A stretch of DNA of 64,000 bases from Stropharia rugosoannulata. Lineage: Eukaryota > Basidiomycota > Agaricomycetes > Agaricales > Strophariaceae. The stretch covers positions 1,302,001 through 1,366,000 of the forward strand of contig JANCIK010000009.1 in assembly GCA_028532985.1 (NCBI GenBank), given 5' to 3'. A program made the position numbers and the translations under genes. The notes under the pieces were generated by a model. The model did no database searches and was not told the origin of the DNA. It worked only from the letters and a program-made list of their open reading frames with translations. Positions 1 through 10,554 of this stretch are shown here, piece by piece; positions within the stretch are counted from its first letter, which is position 1, and each line of letters opens with the position of its first letter.

Positions 1-375
1 ACACCTCGCACGCGATGACAGGTGCACTCCCCGACGTGGGCCCAAGTTCTTGGTTCGGTGGACCACTAGAGGGAAATACGTTCATACTAACAGAGTTGAA
101 GTTCGTCAAGCTGAACTACACGCAGAAGAGATCAATACCATACTAATAGTAAGACTGAGGGAAACTTCATATGCACTCACTATCTGACTTCCGGATGTAG
201 AGTTCAATGGCTCCAGAGTTACGGGGGTGTTTATACCATTAAAGGTGACGGCAAGTTCCTGGCCCGTACCGCTTAGGACCCTACTAACGATGTTGTACAG
301 TCCAGGAGGGGGAAGAGCTCTGACTGCTGTGATAACTGCGAATGAGAAGAAGAGGGAAGTTGCTAAATTGTACAT
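1..375 (-). CDS. Secreted beta-trefoil-like (ricin B / CBM13-like) protein, 3' end outside window
   Basis: The gene runs leftward and is cut by the window start. Exon 1 (375-181) encodes a hydrophobic N-terminus ending near 'AVRALPPPG', a likely signal peptide of about 20 residues. It is followed by 'GLYNIVSRVLSGTGQ' and 'AVTFNG', which resemble the start of small secreted fungal beta-trefoil proteins often labelled CBM13 or ricin B-lectin. A 65-bp intron (180-116, gtgagt...gtag) keeps phase 0, and exon 2 stays open to the edge. The fold assignment rests on motif resemblance only. A protease-inhibitor-type trefoil is an alternative. No cysteine-rich pattern is visible in the part present. Confidence 0.5.
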
Positions 376-1120
376 TATTGGTCAGATACTAAAAGTGCAC
401 CTACCTCTGGAGAATTTATACTGAATCTAGACGTTCTCATGTCATTTCTACCCCTGGAAGTGGAAGTGCATCGTGCCGTGGTGACGTGAGTTGCAAATTC
501 AATGGAAGTCAAAAACATGATGGCAAATTAGCAGTAGGTTTCTTTATTCTCCCGGGCAAAGTCTGTCTTGAGAGAATAGCTGTCTCTGGAGAAGCTACGA
601 GGTGCGCGACGCCCGTGGGTACACAGTCTGGTCAAAGATTCTGACAGGCTTCCATCTGCCCTGCCTGCGTGTCTGTATTCGTCCAGCACCGTGGTGTTTG
701 TCCCTTCAAGGCACAAAGATATGTTCAGATGGAAGTAGGCACATTGACCGTGGGCGTACGGGTTTACAAGAAAGAGTCTACTACAGCTTCAGTGCCTATA
801 CACTCGCTCATGCTACAGGAAAGTCGTGTAAATGAACATGTAGTTATGGAGAAACGTTGCCAATACTTTGCAAATACTACTTTCTAAAATTAGCAGTTGA
901 TAAGATAAGATGACCACAGGAGAGACAAATACGCGCACAGACCACTCAACTTCGAACGAACGCTGATGCCGAACCAACTGAGCCACGTCCAACGACATAG
1001 CCCTCTGAAAAGCTCTGTCAGTCGGTTGGTGCCGTTCAGCAGAGGTTGTCGAGTCTCCCTTGATTGAACATTGGAGCTTGAACCCCGACATATCCATCAT
1101 TGGCTACCTCGTTCAGCGGA
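376..1120. other. Intergenic, divergent promoter region
   Basis: This region lies between two divergently transcribed genes. Open frames here are short and have no recognisable protein. A tRNA-like A-box (974-985, minus strand) is present, but its B-box-like element is far too close for a real tRNA. I see nothing else. Confidence 0.5.
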
Positions 1121-3650
1121 ATGTCACAGTTTGCAAATAACCCGTATGACCTATACACTGGGATCCTGCAACCTCAACGCGACGGAATGCGGCGGCAAAG
1201 TCTGACCAGAGCAATACTGGACAACGCATATGGATTCCCTTACTCCAGGTGAGCGTTTGCTTCGAAGTAGCCACAGTAGCTGTCATCAGCACGCTGGGCT
1301 ACTCCTGCATAAGTATCCCATTTGGCCTGCCGGTGAACAGCGACACACTCCTAGTGTCATCATATATCATAACTAAGCTACGATTGTTCCCAATACTAGA
1401 AAACTCGAAGGACACGATTCATGTATAAACGCGCTAGCTTTCTCCTCCAAGGGCGGGCGCTTCCTGGCTAGCGGCGGAGACGGTGCGTGCACCACCTATA
1501 CCACACTCGTACAACTGGTCTCTTCAACACAACTTCTATGGCGCAAACAGACCTCCGCATTTTCCTGTGGGACTTCTACCAGGACGACGTGACCAAACCG
1601 GCACATACCCTCACCGGTCCCAATGTCGTGCAACTGCTTGCATAGTGCCATTATACTCCTTTTGACCTCGTAACTCCATTTCTTAGGAAAACATATTCTG
1701 TCTGAGCTTCTCACCGTCGAATCGCTACGTCATCGCGTGAGTCGACACACTAAGTATTAGCCATCGCAATATGCTGATCTAATATCATCATTCGGATAGT
1801 GGCGGCATATGTCAAACGGTCTACAAGTACGATATAGGCTCCCTTGGAACCCCGTTGGCGTCCGTAAAGCATCACGCAACCCCAGAGAATGAGGACTTTG
1901 CCCATGACGCGAGTTTCCAAGGGCATTTATCTCCTATTTCAAGCAGCTAGTAATACGTTCTTCTGCAGAGCACCATCCGCGCTCTCAGCTTCCACCCGTT
2001 CCAAGACGAGATCTACATGAGCGCAAGGTCAATCACTCACCTCCAATTCTTTCCAATTGAGATACTAATATCTGGTTGCAATTTAGTGAAGACGGGACTA
2101 TAGTCAGACACGACGGGCGAGAAGCCACGCACGCTGCAAAACACAATGTCATCCAGACGTATAACAAAGTGACGGGGGTGCAGTACCATCCAACTACTGA
2201 ACACCTGTTCATAACCAGCGGCGAAAGTGGGTATGTGTGTCTGCGCGACACTCGGATGGCGTTCGGCGGTCCCTTGTTCAAAGGACGCAATGCCGGTGTT
2301 GTCCAGACGGTGAGCATGAACACCCGCATCATCCAGGCTCGACATGCATAGCTTAATTGTTTTCGCAGTATAACACGGTATTAGCAAAGCACACAACGCA
2401 GGAACTAAGTAATCCCGAAGCGAGTAGTGTTACCTTCGATAAAGATGGTGCGCACCTCTTCATACTTACTAGTACCAAGGCACGGGGATATTAATGCATC
2501 ATGAATTTAATGTAGGGTCCAAACTTGCCATAACCTTTCTGGTATGTTCATTTTTAATTAGCACTTTTCATAGAGAGGAAGGAGTCACTCACATCTCCGC
2601 CGCTCTTAGCACTATCTCCCGACAATTTATGCCTTGTCGGATCCAGACCCAATCGCCGTCCTCAGTGGCCAAAACCAGCCGGACGGGACTCCCAATCCGC
2701 CTGGCGAACGGACCTACAGAAATTCTTGCACCATGAAGGTAAGCACGTACACACGGCGCCTACATTCGACAACCAGTCCAACTCCCGCTCACGGCTGACT
2801 CGCCACTCTAGCACGGCTCGTTCGGCGGCCCAGGACTCGACATCGACGACATGTACGCAGCCGGATCGGACGATTTCAGAGGCTACGTCTGGAAACTTCC
2901 ATCGATATCCCAGCTGACCTCAGAACGGATGGAATTTTCCCATAATGAATGGCTAAACGCAACTACTAGCACCGCATCACGAATAGGTGAAAACACATGT
3001 TTGCCTGATATCTATATGCGCACCGCTGACCGTTTATGCATATGAACTGTAACTGTAGCGTTCACTGGAGGGCGGGACATGCCTAAATGCATTCCTACAG
3101 AATTACCGACACCGTTTTGCCGATTAACGGGTGCGTAGTAAAGGTTAAACCGGGGCGTTCTTATTCTTATTCGACTGAATGCTTGACGGTAGGCCATACG
3201 TCAATAGTCAATACGACACTCTTCCACCCGCATTTTCTTAATGTCGTCACGGCGGGGGTGGAGAGGGACATTGTGGTCCATAGCCCCACGCCGTCGTCGC
3301 CGTGTGTGCAGGACCTCCGCCCGTCACCCCTCACCGTCCGGCCGCTGATGGAAGATGGGCCGGAGCAGTACCGCGGTGGTCTCCGTATCACGCTGTTCGA
3401 CATGGAACCGGTGACTCGGAGCGGCGACTCGCAGGACGGGACGTTGAGGCTATTTGACAAGTGCGTGCATGTGATAGTGCACAGACCATTTATATACTCA
3501 TTCGTTTTGATTGTGTGCAGCATACTTCTGGAGGAAGGCACGCGCGACGTATTTGAGGAGAGGCGCTGGTACTCTCCAGATCCTTCAGATGAAGAGAACG
3601 ATCTGGAAGAAGAAGATGATGATGATGATGAGAGTACAGTGGGACTCTGA
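1121..3650 (+). CDS. DCAF5/WDR22-like WD40 repeat protein (putative CUL4-DDB1 substrate receptor)
   Basis: About 13 exons give a WD40 protein that probably presents substrates to the CUL4-DDB1 ubiquitin ligase. Visible repeats include 'INALAFSS...FLASGGD' (exon 1400-1482), 'NIFCLSFSPSNRYVI', 'IRALSFHPFQDEIYMSA', 'VTGVQYHP' followed by 'LRDTR' (a D-x-R element of the DDB1-binding type), then 'AAGSDDFRGYVWKLP' and 'HTSIVNTTLFHPHFLNVV'. The last two are characteristic of the DCAF5 group. The tail is acidic: a GAT repeat encodes an Asp run just before the stop. Intron 1909-1968 needs a GC donor (gcgagt). Intron 3461-3520 is 60 nt with no stop, so its retention would stay in frame. The junction around 2470-2609 is unresolved: the exon starting at 2369 reaches TAA at 2492, and no clean donor joins it in frame to the exon at 2610. 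The gene may have an odd intron there or be damaged. Confidence 0.8.
1909..1968 (+). other. GC-AG intron in the DCAF5-like gene
   Basis: The upstream exon ends in 'FAHD' at 1908 and the next begins 'STIRALSFHP' at 1969. The donor reads gcgagt and the acceptor ctgcag. No nearby GT donor keeps the phase. Confidence 0.65.
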
Positions 3651-4134
3651 CCTGCATGCCCCATGCTATTTTTTACAGCCCTATTTTTTCCTTGCACAGC
3701 TTGATTGTTATACATTCTTGTGTTTTGCTTTACTCACTGTCACTTGCCACGCTATCATACCTTAATACAGTATGTCAGTATATTGTACTCATAGCCTGAT
3801 CGACCCAGTCTGGCAAAACGTCAGATAAACATGTGGCGGCCCTATTCGGGTGCCAAGTTACAGGGTTCAATTCACTCGTCCTTTTCGGGGAATATAATTT
3901 CTCCTTCCGGACAATATAATGCCTCCCAACATTTATGGTCTTGGTTCAAACAAACAGGGTGGGTAACGCATGTTTCTGGAAACATAGAGGGTTGATTTAC
4001 AACAAAAAGAGGTATCGCAAAATTACAGTCTACATATCATCTTCTAAGTCTATAACGAAGATCATCAGAACCATATAGCACCCATACAGCGCGGGCCTTG
4101 CCCTTTTCGTGCCTTCGCAGCACCATGTAGATCA
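3651..4134. other. Intergenic between convergent 3' ends
   Basis: AT-rich 3' flanks of two converging genes. No coding or RNA signal seen. Confidence 0.5.
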
Positions 4135-5722
4135 TCAGTACCAAATACTCCGCGTCCGGTGGATCGGCACCATCTCTGCCGTTTCGATCCCCTCGATCTT
4201 CTCCTCGCCGCTCTCCACCTTCTTCGCCAGATCCCACAGATAGAAGTCAATAACCACACTGCTCACCACGCCTTCCCTGTCCACAGCCGCCGCCTCGCTC
4301 GAGTCCCCCTCTTCACGGATGAGGCGCAGAATCTCGGCGCGCACGCGCTCGACCGCGACGATGCTCGCCGCACGCAGGCTCATCTCCTCGCGCGACCCGG
4401 GCGCGACCGGCGTGTGCGCATGCAGCTTGTGGAGCAGCGAAGCTGGGTAAGTGAGGATGCGTAGGTGATGCAGGATCTGCGGCACGCGGTAGTCCGCGAA
4501 CATAGTCAGGCGACTGATGTCGGGGCCAAGCGCACCGGGAAAAAGAGGGTGGGGAGCGCTTGGGGAGGCTGGGTAGAAGGCCGCCCAGGTCTCTGCTACC
4601 AAAATTTGGGCGCGCTTCCACAGACATACTGGAGAGAACTGTAGTAAGCGCAGGAATATCGAAATGGTAGAACCCCGTCACCTTTCCGCCCGTCATACTG
4701 CATCTCGTCGCGGAATGAGGGGAATGTAGTAGTAATTGTCTTCACTAGGTCTAGGGTGGTCCCCTGACCATCGTGTCTCCTTTGAAACTCGTCTAGGAAG
4801 CCTTTGAATGACCCACCGTAGGACTAGAGTTTTGGATCAGTACTATGACAATTGAGACATTGGCAGTGAACGATAAGTGCGTACGTGGCACAGGATAAAG
4901 CCCACTTCACGCATGATGGCTATCCGCTCTCGCAGGAGAGGTATTGATTCGCTGGACTGACCTGCCCTCCGGAAGACGTATTCAATAAGACTGTCCGGGC
5001 ACAGAGTTTCCGACGAATAAAAACTAGGGCTAGTGATAGGTATATCTTCCTCAAGTGCTACATAACGAGAATGAATGCATTATGAATACGCAGTAGAGAA
5101 ATAGGCGTACCCCTGTTCAGCGCGGCTACCAAAGACCAGTAGCCCGTCCAGACCTTCGTCTCGTCAGACTCCCAGCTTTTGAGCCACTCAACGCCGTAGC
5201 GGTCAGGCCGACCCTCCTTCTCCGACCAGAAGCTGAAGTTCAGAGAAGAGATTAGAAATATCCAGTCCAGGACGTCCTTGTTTATCGGGTCCTCAGCATT
5301 GTACGGCTCCGCCGGGCATATGTGCAGTGGGTGGGTGCGCCACGTCCGCGGGGTGTACGATTCGACCAGGAGCTTCTGGCGGATCTGCAGACAGAAAAAC
5401 ACATAGTGAGTAGAGCTGCGGCCAAAAAGCGGCGCGTGGAAGGCGGTACTAACGTGTCTGGCGGCGTGCTTGACGCCGTCGTCATTGATGTGGACCAAAT
5501 TGGTCGCCTGCGTCGAAAGAAGGGGTGATGAGATTATGCAGACGCATGCCGGCACCCGAGATTGGCCCGGCGATCGAGCGTATAAGGAAAACTATTTACC
5601 CTATACGCATATTCCGAACTCGCGACGACAGGGTTCTCGTTGTGAGAGGTGTCCTGTGCCTCCTCAGTTTTCTCAGAAACGACCTGGACGGGGACGGGAA
5701 AGCTATCGAGCGGCAGCGCCAT
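4135..5722 (-). CDS. QNG1: Queuosine 5'-phosphate N-glycosylase/hydrolase (DUF2419, queuosine salvage)
   Basis: The family releases queuine from queuosine 5'-monophosphate so that eukaryotes can reuse the base for tRNA modification. Six exons (5722-5600, 5507-5454, 5384-5111, 5057-4885, 4823-4682, 4628-4135) join with consistent phases into 419 residues, a little longer than animal orthologues. Family signatures run in order: 'HINDDGVKHAARHI', 'TWRTHPLHICP', 'LDWIFLISSLNFSFWSEK', 'RYGVEWL', 'VWTGYWSLVAALNRALEE', 'PITSPSFYSS', 'GRKVCLWKRAQILVAETW', 'MFADYRVPQILHHL', 'REEMSLRAASIVAVE', 'VIDFYLWDLAKK' and the terminal 'HRTRSIWY'. The reading frame is complete, with no broken motif. It lies in tandem with the next minus-strand gene but is functionally unrelated to it. 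Confidence 0.93.
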
Positions 5723-6074
5723 GGTTATAATGTATTGGGGAGAGATGTGACGACAGCGACAGATGGCCGGGATGGGGTAAGCAGCAGAGGAGGAGCGGGG
5801 TCAGATGCATGTTGTCTACAGTGTATACCCAATTGGGAAGCGGAGAAAAAAATTATAAAATTTGTGTGTGCATCTTATCTAATCGCACCTCGGTACATAC
5901 CTCCTTCGGGACCATATAGCAGGCGCGCGCTTCTTATGTGGCAGTACTCAGAGTTTAATCCAGATTCCGTGGCCGCGGCTTATCCATACACTATTCGAGC
6001 ATGTTACATCTTGTTACATACAGTGGTATTAGGGTAGTACAATCAGTTAGTCTCCTATTGGGTCCAGGTGCGCC
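5723..6074. other. Intergenic, QNG1 promoter side
   Basis: Spacer between two tandem minus-strand genes. No convincing reading frame or repeat is visible. Confidence 0.45.
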
Positions 6075-6712
6075 TTAGTGCTTGCGGTCTTCCTCGAACG
6101 TAGTGCGCCCATCGATGATGGCCTGGCCATGTTCCTTCAATTCAGAGTCACCAAAGATCTGGATGAGAAATTTTTATTAGTCCGCAATGCATATTTCCAA
6201 GAGAATCTTCAGCGCTTACCGTGCCTCTCGTTTTCTAGCAGTACGAGGAGTAAAATTAGCCCCAAGTTTCTTCATAACAAGTTTCATGGTCAGCTCACCT
6301 GCGCGGCACCTAGTGGAAGCACTCAGTCAGTACACATGACATCTATCCATCCGCATCCCCGACGTACCTACGACCCGCTCTTTGAAAGGTACATTCTCCG
6401 AGGTACCATGATGCTCTCCTGCTGGTCCCTGAGCATGATGCTCTGTTCCCGGCGCATGTCCAGGCACACTAGGCAGGTCCTTGTGTTTGCCGTGCACGTC
6501 CCGCACAGAGCCATCTCCAGGTGCGGTCGAAGCTAGCCCCGATTTCCCAGTAAGCGACCTGAATAACGAACATAGAGATCAATGTGCACACCTTGTTGCG
6601 GCGCAGTGTCCACCCTAGTAGCAGGCGCAGTCTGCGTCGGATATGAAGGCTGCGTCGCGCCGGGGAGCATAGTGTCTAGGTTGGCAGTGAAGTTGTTAGC
6701 TGGTTGTGACAT
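6075..6712 (-). CDS. Small hydrophilic protein (131 aa), unknown function
   Basis: Five exons join to a 131-residue protein: 6712-6592, 6532-6368, 6309-6299 (11 nt), 6234-6220 (15 nt) and 6158-6075. The N-terminus 'MSQPANNFTANLDTM' and middle are low-complexity and rich in Pro, Gly and His. The C-terminal part 'VPFKERVVGAAQKTRG' followed by 'TIFGDSELKEHGQAI' looks like a structured amphipathic segment. Because all junctions have canonical GT-AG ends and preserve one frame, the two tiny exons appear real. I think similar short proteins occur in other agaricomycetes, but I cannot name a domain. It has no signal peptide or membrane segment, and no function is assigned. Confidence 0.75.
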
Positions 6713-7080
6713 TTCGATGTGTTGTAGTTGTGGCTACCAGTGCTCCCGAAGCCGTTTTATAAGGAGGACTCGAGGACCTACGCTGATGTCATGGGTGCAA
6801 TTACGTCATATGCACCCCTCTGCGCAGGCGCCAGTGCCAGTGCATCTGCACTCTTACGAGAGTCTGTCTACGCACTTCAGACGTAATCGAGACCAATTTT
6901 CGATGCTTCTTATGTACAATTGAAGCAAATCCCGCTCAAATGCGATCCAATTGGGTTACAAATACAGAATATACATCAGGCACGCCGGCATCATACATCT
7001 TGGCAGATTAAGCGCTCATAAATAATTAACTAATGACATCGCTCCCCGATCCTGGAGTCGGCACACTGACAGCCTTTTGT
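6713..7080. other. Intergenic
   Basis: Spacer between the 131-aa gene and the arrestin-like gene, both on the minus strand. No further signal seen. Confidence 0.45.
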
Positions 7081-8795
7081 TCATGCGGGAGAAGGCGGTG
7101 TAGGTGGGGCATCCCACTGCATAGCCGCGGCGGTCTCAACGCCTATCCCGGTGCCGTTCGGCGTCCATGGGTCGGTCGTCAGTCGCACCTGTACGACTTC
7201 GCGCAACGGCACAAACAGGTTCTTTTGCGACTCTAGCGGCGTGACTGTGAAAAGGATGCAGTCCTGATAGATGATACGGGTCAGCAAAGTTAGGCGAAGC
7301 AAAAAGGTACCACATACCTTTACACTTAGCCCTGCCGCCTTAAATGCTGGCACCTTGATTAACTTTGGATCGAGAGGTATTTCACCATTGAATGAAATAT
7401 GTGTGGGCCCATCACCCTACAAATACATGCGTGTTAATGTTTGCACACAGAAAAACCTTAGATGTTACTGACAGCATGCTTGAAAACTGCATCCCCAATA
7501 TTGTCCACTCTCCAAATGTCTGTTTTCACTCCCTCCAGAACAGCATTCCTAAATAATAAAAATTAGTCGGTCTTCCATTCCGACATTCCGAAGACACGAC
7601 TATATGCTATAGCTCTCACCTCACATCCACTGTAGTTTGCCTCATGAGCTGTATTCGGGTGACCTTTCTTGTCAGCGGATTTGGCGATATCGGACTTAAA
7701 GGCAGAAACGCAGCCAGAGAGACTGCAGAAGATTCGAGGGTGAGGTGGAACGGGATCGACATGGTCATGCTGAAGATTCGTGAGGCAGGAATGTACAGCT
7801 TGGCAATAATGTTCGGGCGTCGTTCGGCGACAGAAGCCAGTGTGTATTGCATCATTTTCCATTCCGGGGCGAATTGGAAACCCGGAAGGCCTAATCTTAG
7901 TGGTGTGGGGAGGGCTTCTGCGGGTTTACTACGCGGAAGGTAGACGAAGGGCGTCGAAACTATGCTGTAGAAAAATGAGAAGCATTCCTTCCAGTACGAC
8001 AAGGCAATCTACCTAGCACCGATGTTAAGGCCTAGTGTCTTTGACTTGACCTTGACCTTCGACAAAGGAACACTGGTCGGCTTCGTGACTATCGCTGTGA
8101 CAGAGTACTGGATACACCCAGTGAGAAACCAACAGCATGTTTAACAATCAAAGAATAGCTCACGTCGATTGTGGCCACGAAGCCTGGCAGTCCGGAGAGC
8201 TTCACATCAAAAGTGGGAGGGAGTCGCTAGACACAGCGGTCTAAATCAGCTCGTCGCGATATCTTGCGCCGGGGCAGGGACTAACATAGGTCTGGCCTTC
8301 ATACTCAAATGTAAGAGGCAAAGCAAGAGAAAAATTGAGAGAGGTGGGGCATGTGTGGTTCACGCTGTCTTTGAACCAGAGAGTGGCAGTGTCCAACACC
8401 AATGAGGCAGCGGCGGTCCCGCCCTCCGCGATCTCCTTCAGCCTCAGTCGTCCCTCGATCTGACCAAGCAGTCAGTTATTTTAAAAGTCGCTGAGAAATG
8501 CATTGATGCGCAGCACCTTGACTTCCACACAGGTTATGTTCTCCGTCTTGGAGAGCTCGACGGTGCCGCTGACGCGGTCGGCGATGCCATAGACAGGAAG
8601 CTCGATGTTCTCCTCCTGTGAAGACAGACGCAGGCGGACGCCTCCGCCCTTGGATTCCTTGACAAAGTTACCCGACGGCCGGGTGCGCTGCCGGTCTGCA
8701 AGCGCGATGCGGCGCTCGAAGTCCTGGGGCTCGACAGAGTACGACGGGGTGCGGTGCGGGAGGTCCGAGTAGAGCGGCAGATTGGCAGTCGACAT
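7081..8795 (-). CDS. Arrestin-like (alpha-arrestin family) protein
   Basis: Eight exons (8795-8517, 8459-8286, 8226-8164, 8107-8013, 7964-7620, 7548-7473, 7416-7318, 7263-7081) join in frame to 437 residues. The N-terminus 'LPLYSDLPHRTPSYSVEP' and 'GGGVRLRLSSQEENIELPVY' match an arrestin-like family common in agaricomycetes. The N-lobe follows with 'RLRLKEIAEGG' and 'LALPLTFEYEGQ', and the C-lobe with 'STPFVYLPRSKPAEALP', 'AKLYIPASRIFS', 'IPFHLTLES' and 'REVVQVRLTTDPW'. Proteins of this fold usually act as cytosolic adaptors for membrane-protein trafficking. I see no PPxY motif, so recruitment of a Rsp5-type ligase is not supported by the sequence. An alternative in-frame ATG lies 15 bases upstream, at 8810. 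Confidence 0.88.
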
Positions 8796-8810
8796 GAGCG
8801 GCTGGTGCAA

Positions 8811-10554
8811 GGTGCGGAATGCAGAACAAGACGGCGTTGCGAGCTAACTTAACTAAATCGCAGAGAATTGAAACTCCGGGGTACGGGAACCTTGGCCATG
8901 TCTAAAGATACTTTTACTCATTCTGTGTTTGGGGGGATGCCACCCAGGCCCCCTGTAGTCAGCGCTCCATGTGTGCGCGCCGCAGGCTGAGAAATGATCA
9001 TACAGGCCGCCATATGCGACACAGGTGATAAGTGAGCCAGTCCGGTGGATCACGTCCGGTGGCGGCATATGTATTACACAAGTTCGGCCGGGCAGAGCTC
9101 GCAGACGCCTCCTTTCCGTGTGCCCCGAAAGCGAACCAGATCATGGAGTTGAGTCTGTATTTTGCCAGGGCCAGAGCAGCTTTTTTGACACTGAAAGTCC
9201 GTATATATAGCGCTCGGTGCAGAAACAGAGTGGTCCATTTGGCGTTGATCTATGCGCATGTGGGTTGTTCACCATGTGGATGATTTCGTAGTGGGGTACG
9301 GGAGCAAGCCGTATTTCGCACGGGTTGCCCTCAAACAACCCGCAAAATGGATGACGTCCCGAAGCCGTCCTCGTCTTCCACTCACAAATCGACTCCAAAG
9401 ATTCAGTTTTATCACCTTTTTCGGGTTCCGGAAGACCATCGAAGCACAGACTGCAAGAACCATCTATTGTACCCTGCGAGGTCACCCCTATCGTACAGAT
9501 GAGGAACCACGCGTTGGTACTCCAGGCAAAGGCTGTGGGAGTTGCACGGCAATCGCGCATCTATCACCAACACGGGACATTGGGACATTTCACGTTCCGT
9601 TTAACTCTGGCAGGTAAACGGAGGCCCTGGCGGCATAGTCAAGGGAATCAAATTCTATTCCCAGAAATGGCATTTCTCGTGTGTGCTATTAGGCAAGCCG
9701 CGAACAATCCGCCAACCTCTGGATGAGTGCTGGTGGACTTGTACCGTAGGACAGCTTGTTGGCTATGACCAGACTCGCTGTCTGCCTGGATGCGGTTCGC
9801 ACGTATCGCAAATATTGCTCGTGTTATTTGGGCACCGAAGGCAGTAAAAGCTCATCAGGACAGAAATTCGCGTTTCTAAACTCCAGCAATGAGTCATGGA
9901 CCCCATCTCCACAAGTCAGTTAAGGAACCGGAGCTATACATCGCTGAGCGCTTGTCTCAAGGCCCTTACTTCAAGCTTGACGGGGTTATTACCCTCGGAC
10001 TTTCGTTTAGCAATTCTTGCGTCGACTGTATGCGCGTTTCCTACATCTTATACGTGCACTGCAGGTTAATTGATAACCGGGTAGATACCTAGTTTTGCTT
10101 AGGAAGCTTAATCGCACCCTCTAAATGCAGGAGTCGACATACATCAAAAAGCTGCTGTAGGAACCAAATCTTTCTCTCATTTCAGGAGCGACACCACTGT
10201 ATTCGGTTCAATTGATGGCCTTTCTCTACTCGAAGTCCAGGAGTGAAGTCCAATATGATGGCTGGAAAAAATCATGACATCAACAATGTTCGCAAAATAT
10301 TCTCGTATTCTCGTTTTTGCAAGGTATGTAAATCAATGACATCCGTCTGCTTCAGCTAAGTAATGACAGTTTTAATAAACATGCAGGGTCATTCATGCTC
10401 ATTACAACTCGTTATAAATACTCGAAGCCAAAAATAACGTCAAGGACCATGTTCTACAACATAATGGGCAATCTCCCACGTAGCTGGGACCCCTTTATCC
10501 TCTTGGATCCCACCGCAGCCCGTCGCCTCCACCACCATTGACGGTAGCTATATC
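8811..10554. other. Long unexplained region (1.7 kb)
   Basis: No gene could be supported. Several open frames of 60-139 codons exist on both strands, for example minus 9560-9141 and plus 9252-9617. None shows a known motif, a signal peptide or a consistent set of splice sites. A TATAAATA element at 10413-10420 probably serves the downstream transporter gene. The region could hold a decayed gene or transposon remnant, or a lineage-specific gene with many introns. Confidence 0.4.
10413..10420 (+). promoter_or_regulatory. TATA-box-like element upstream of the sugar transporter
   Basis: TATAAATA occurs about 140 bp before the chosen start codon at 10555, on the same strand. This is a consensus match only. 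Confidence 0.4.

Noticed and set aside
949..985. tRNA gene or tRNA-derived SINE (minus strand A-box tggctcagttgg and B-box-like ttcgaa)
   Set aside because: The two boxes are only about 14 bases apart, there is no anticodon stem-loop and no acceptor-stem pairing. Probably chance or a tiny relic.
3606..3633. GAT/GAA trinucleotide repeat as a microsatellite feature
   Set aside because: It encodes the acidic tail of the DCAF5-like protein and is short; not a separate feature.
10448..10542. Start of the sugar transporter at the ATG at 10448
   Set aside because: That frame stops at 10540 and does not join helix 1. The ATG at 10555 gives a full-length 500-aa transporter.
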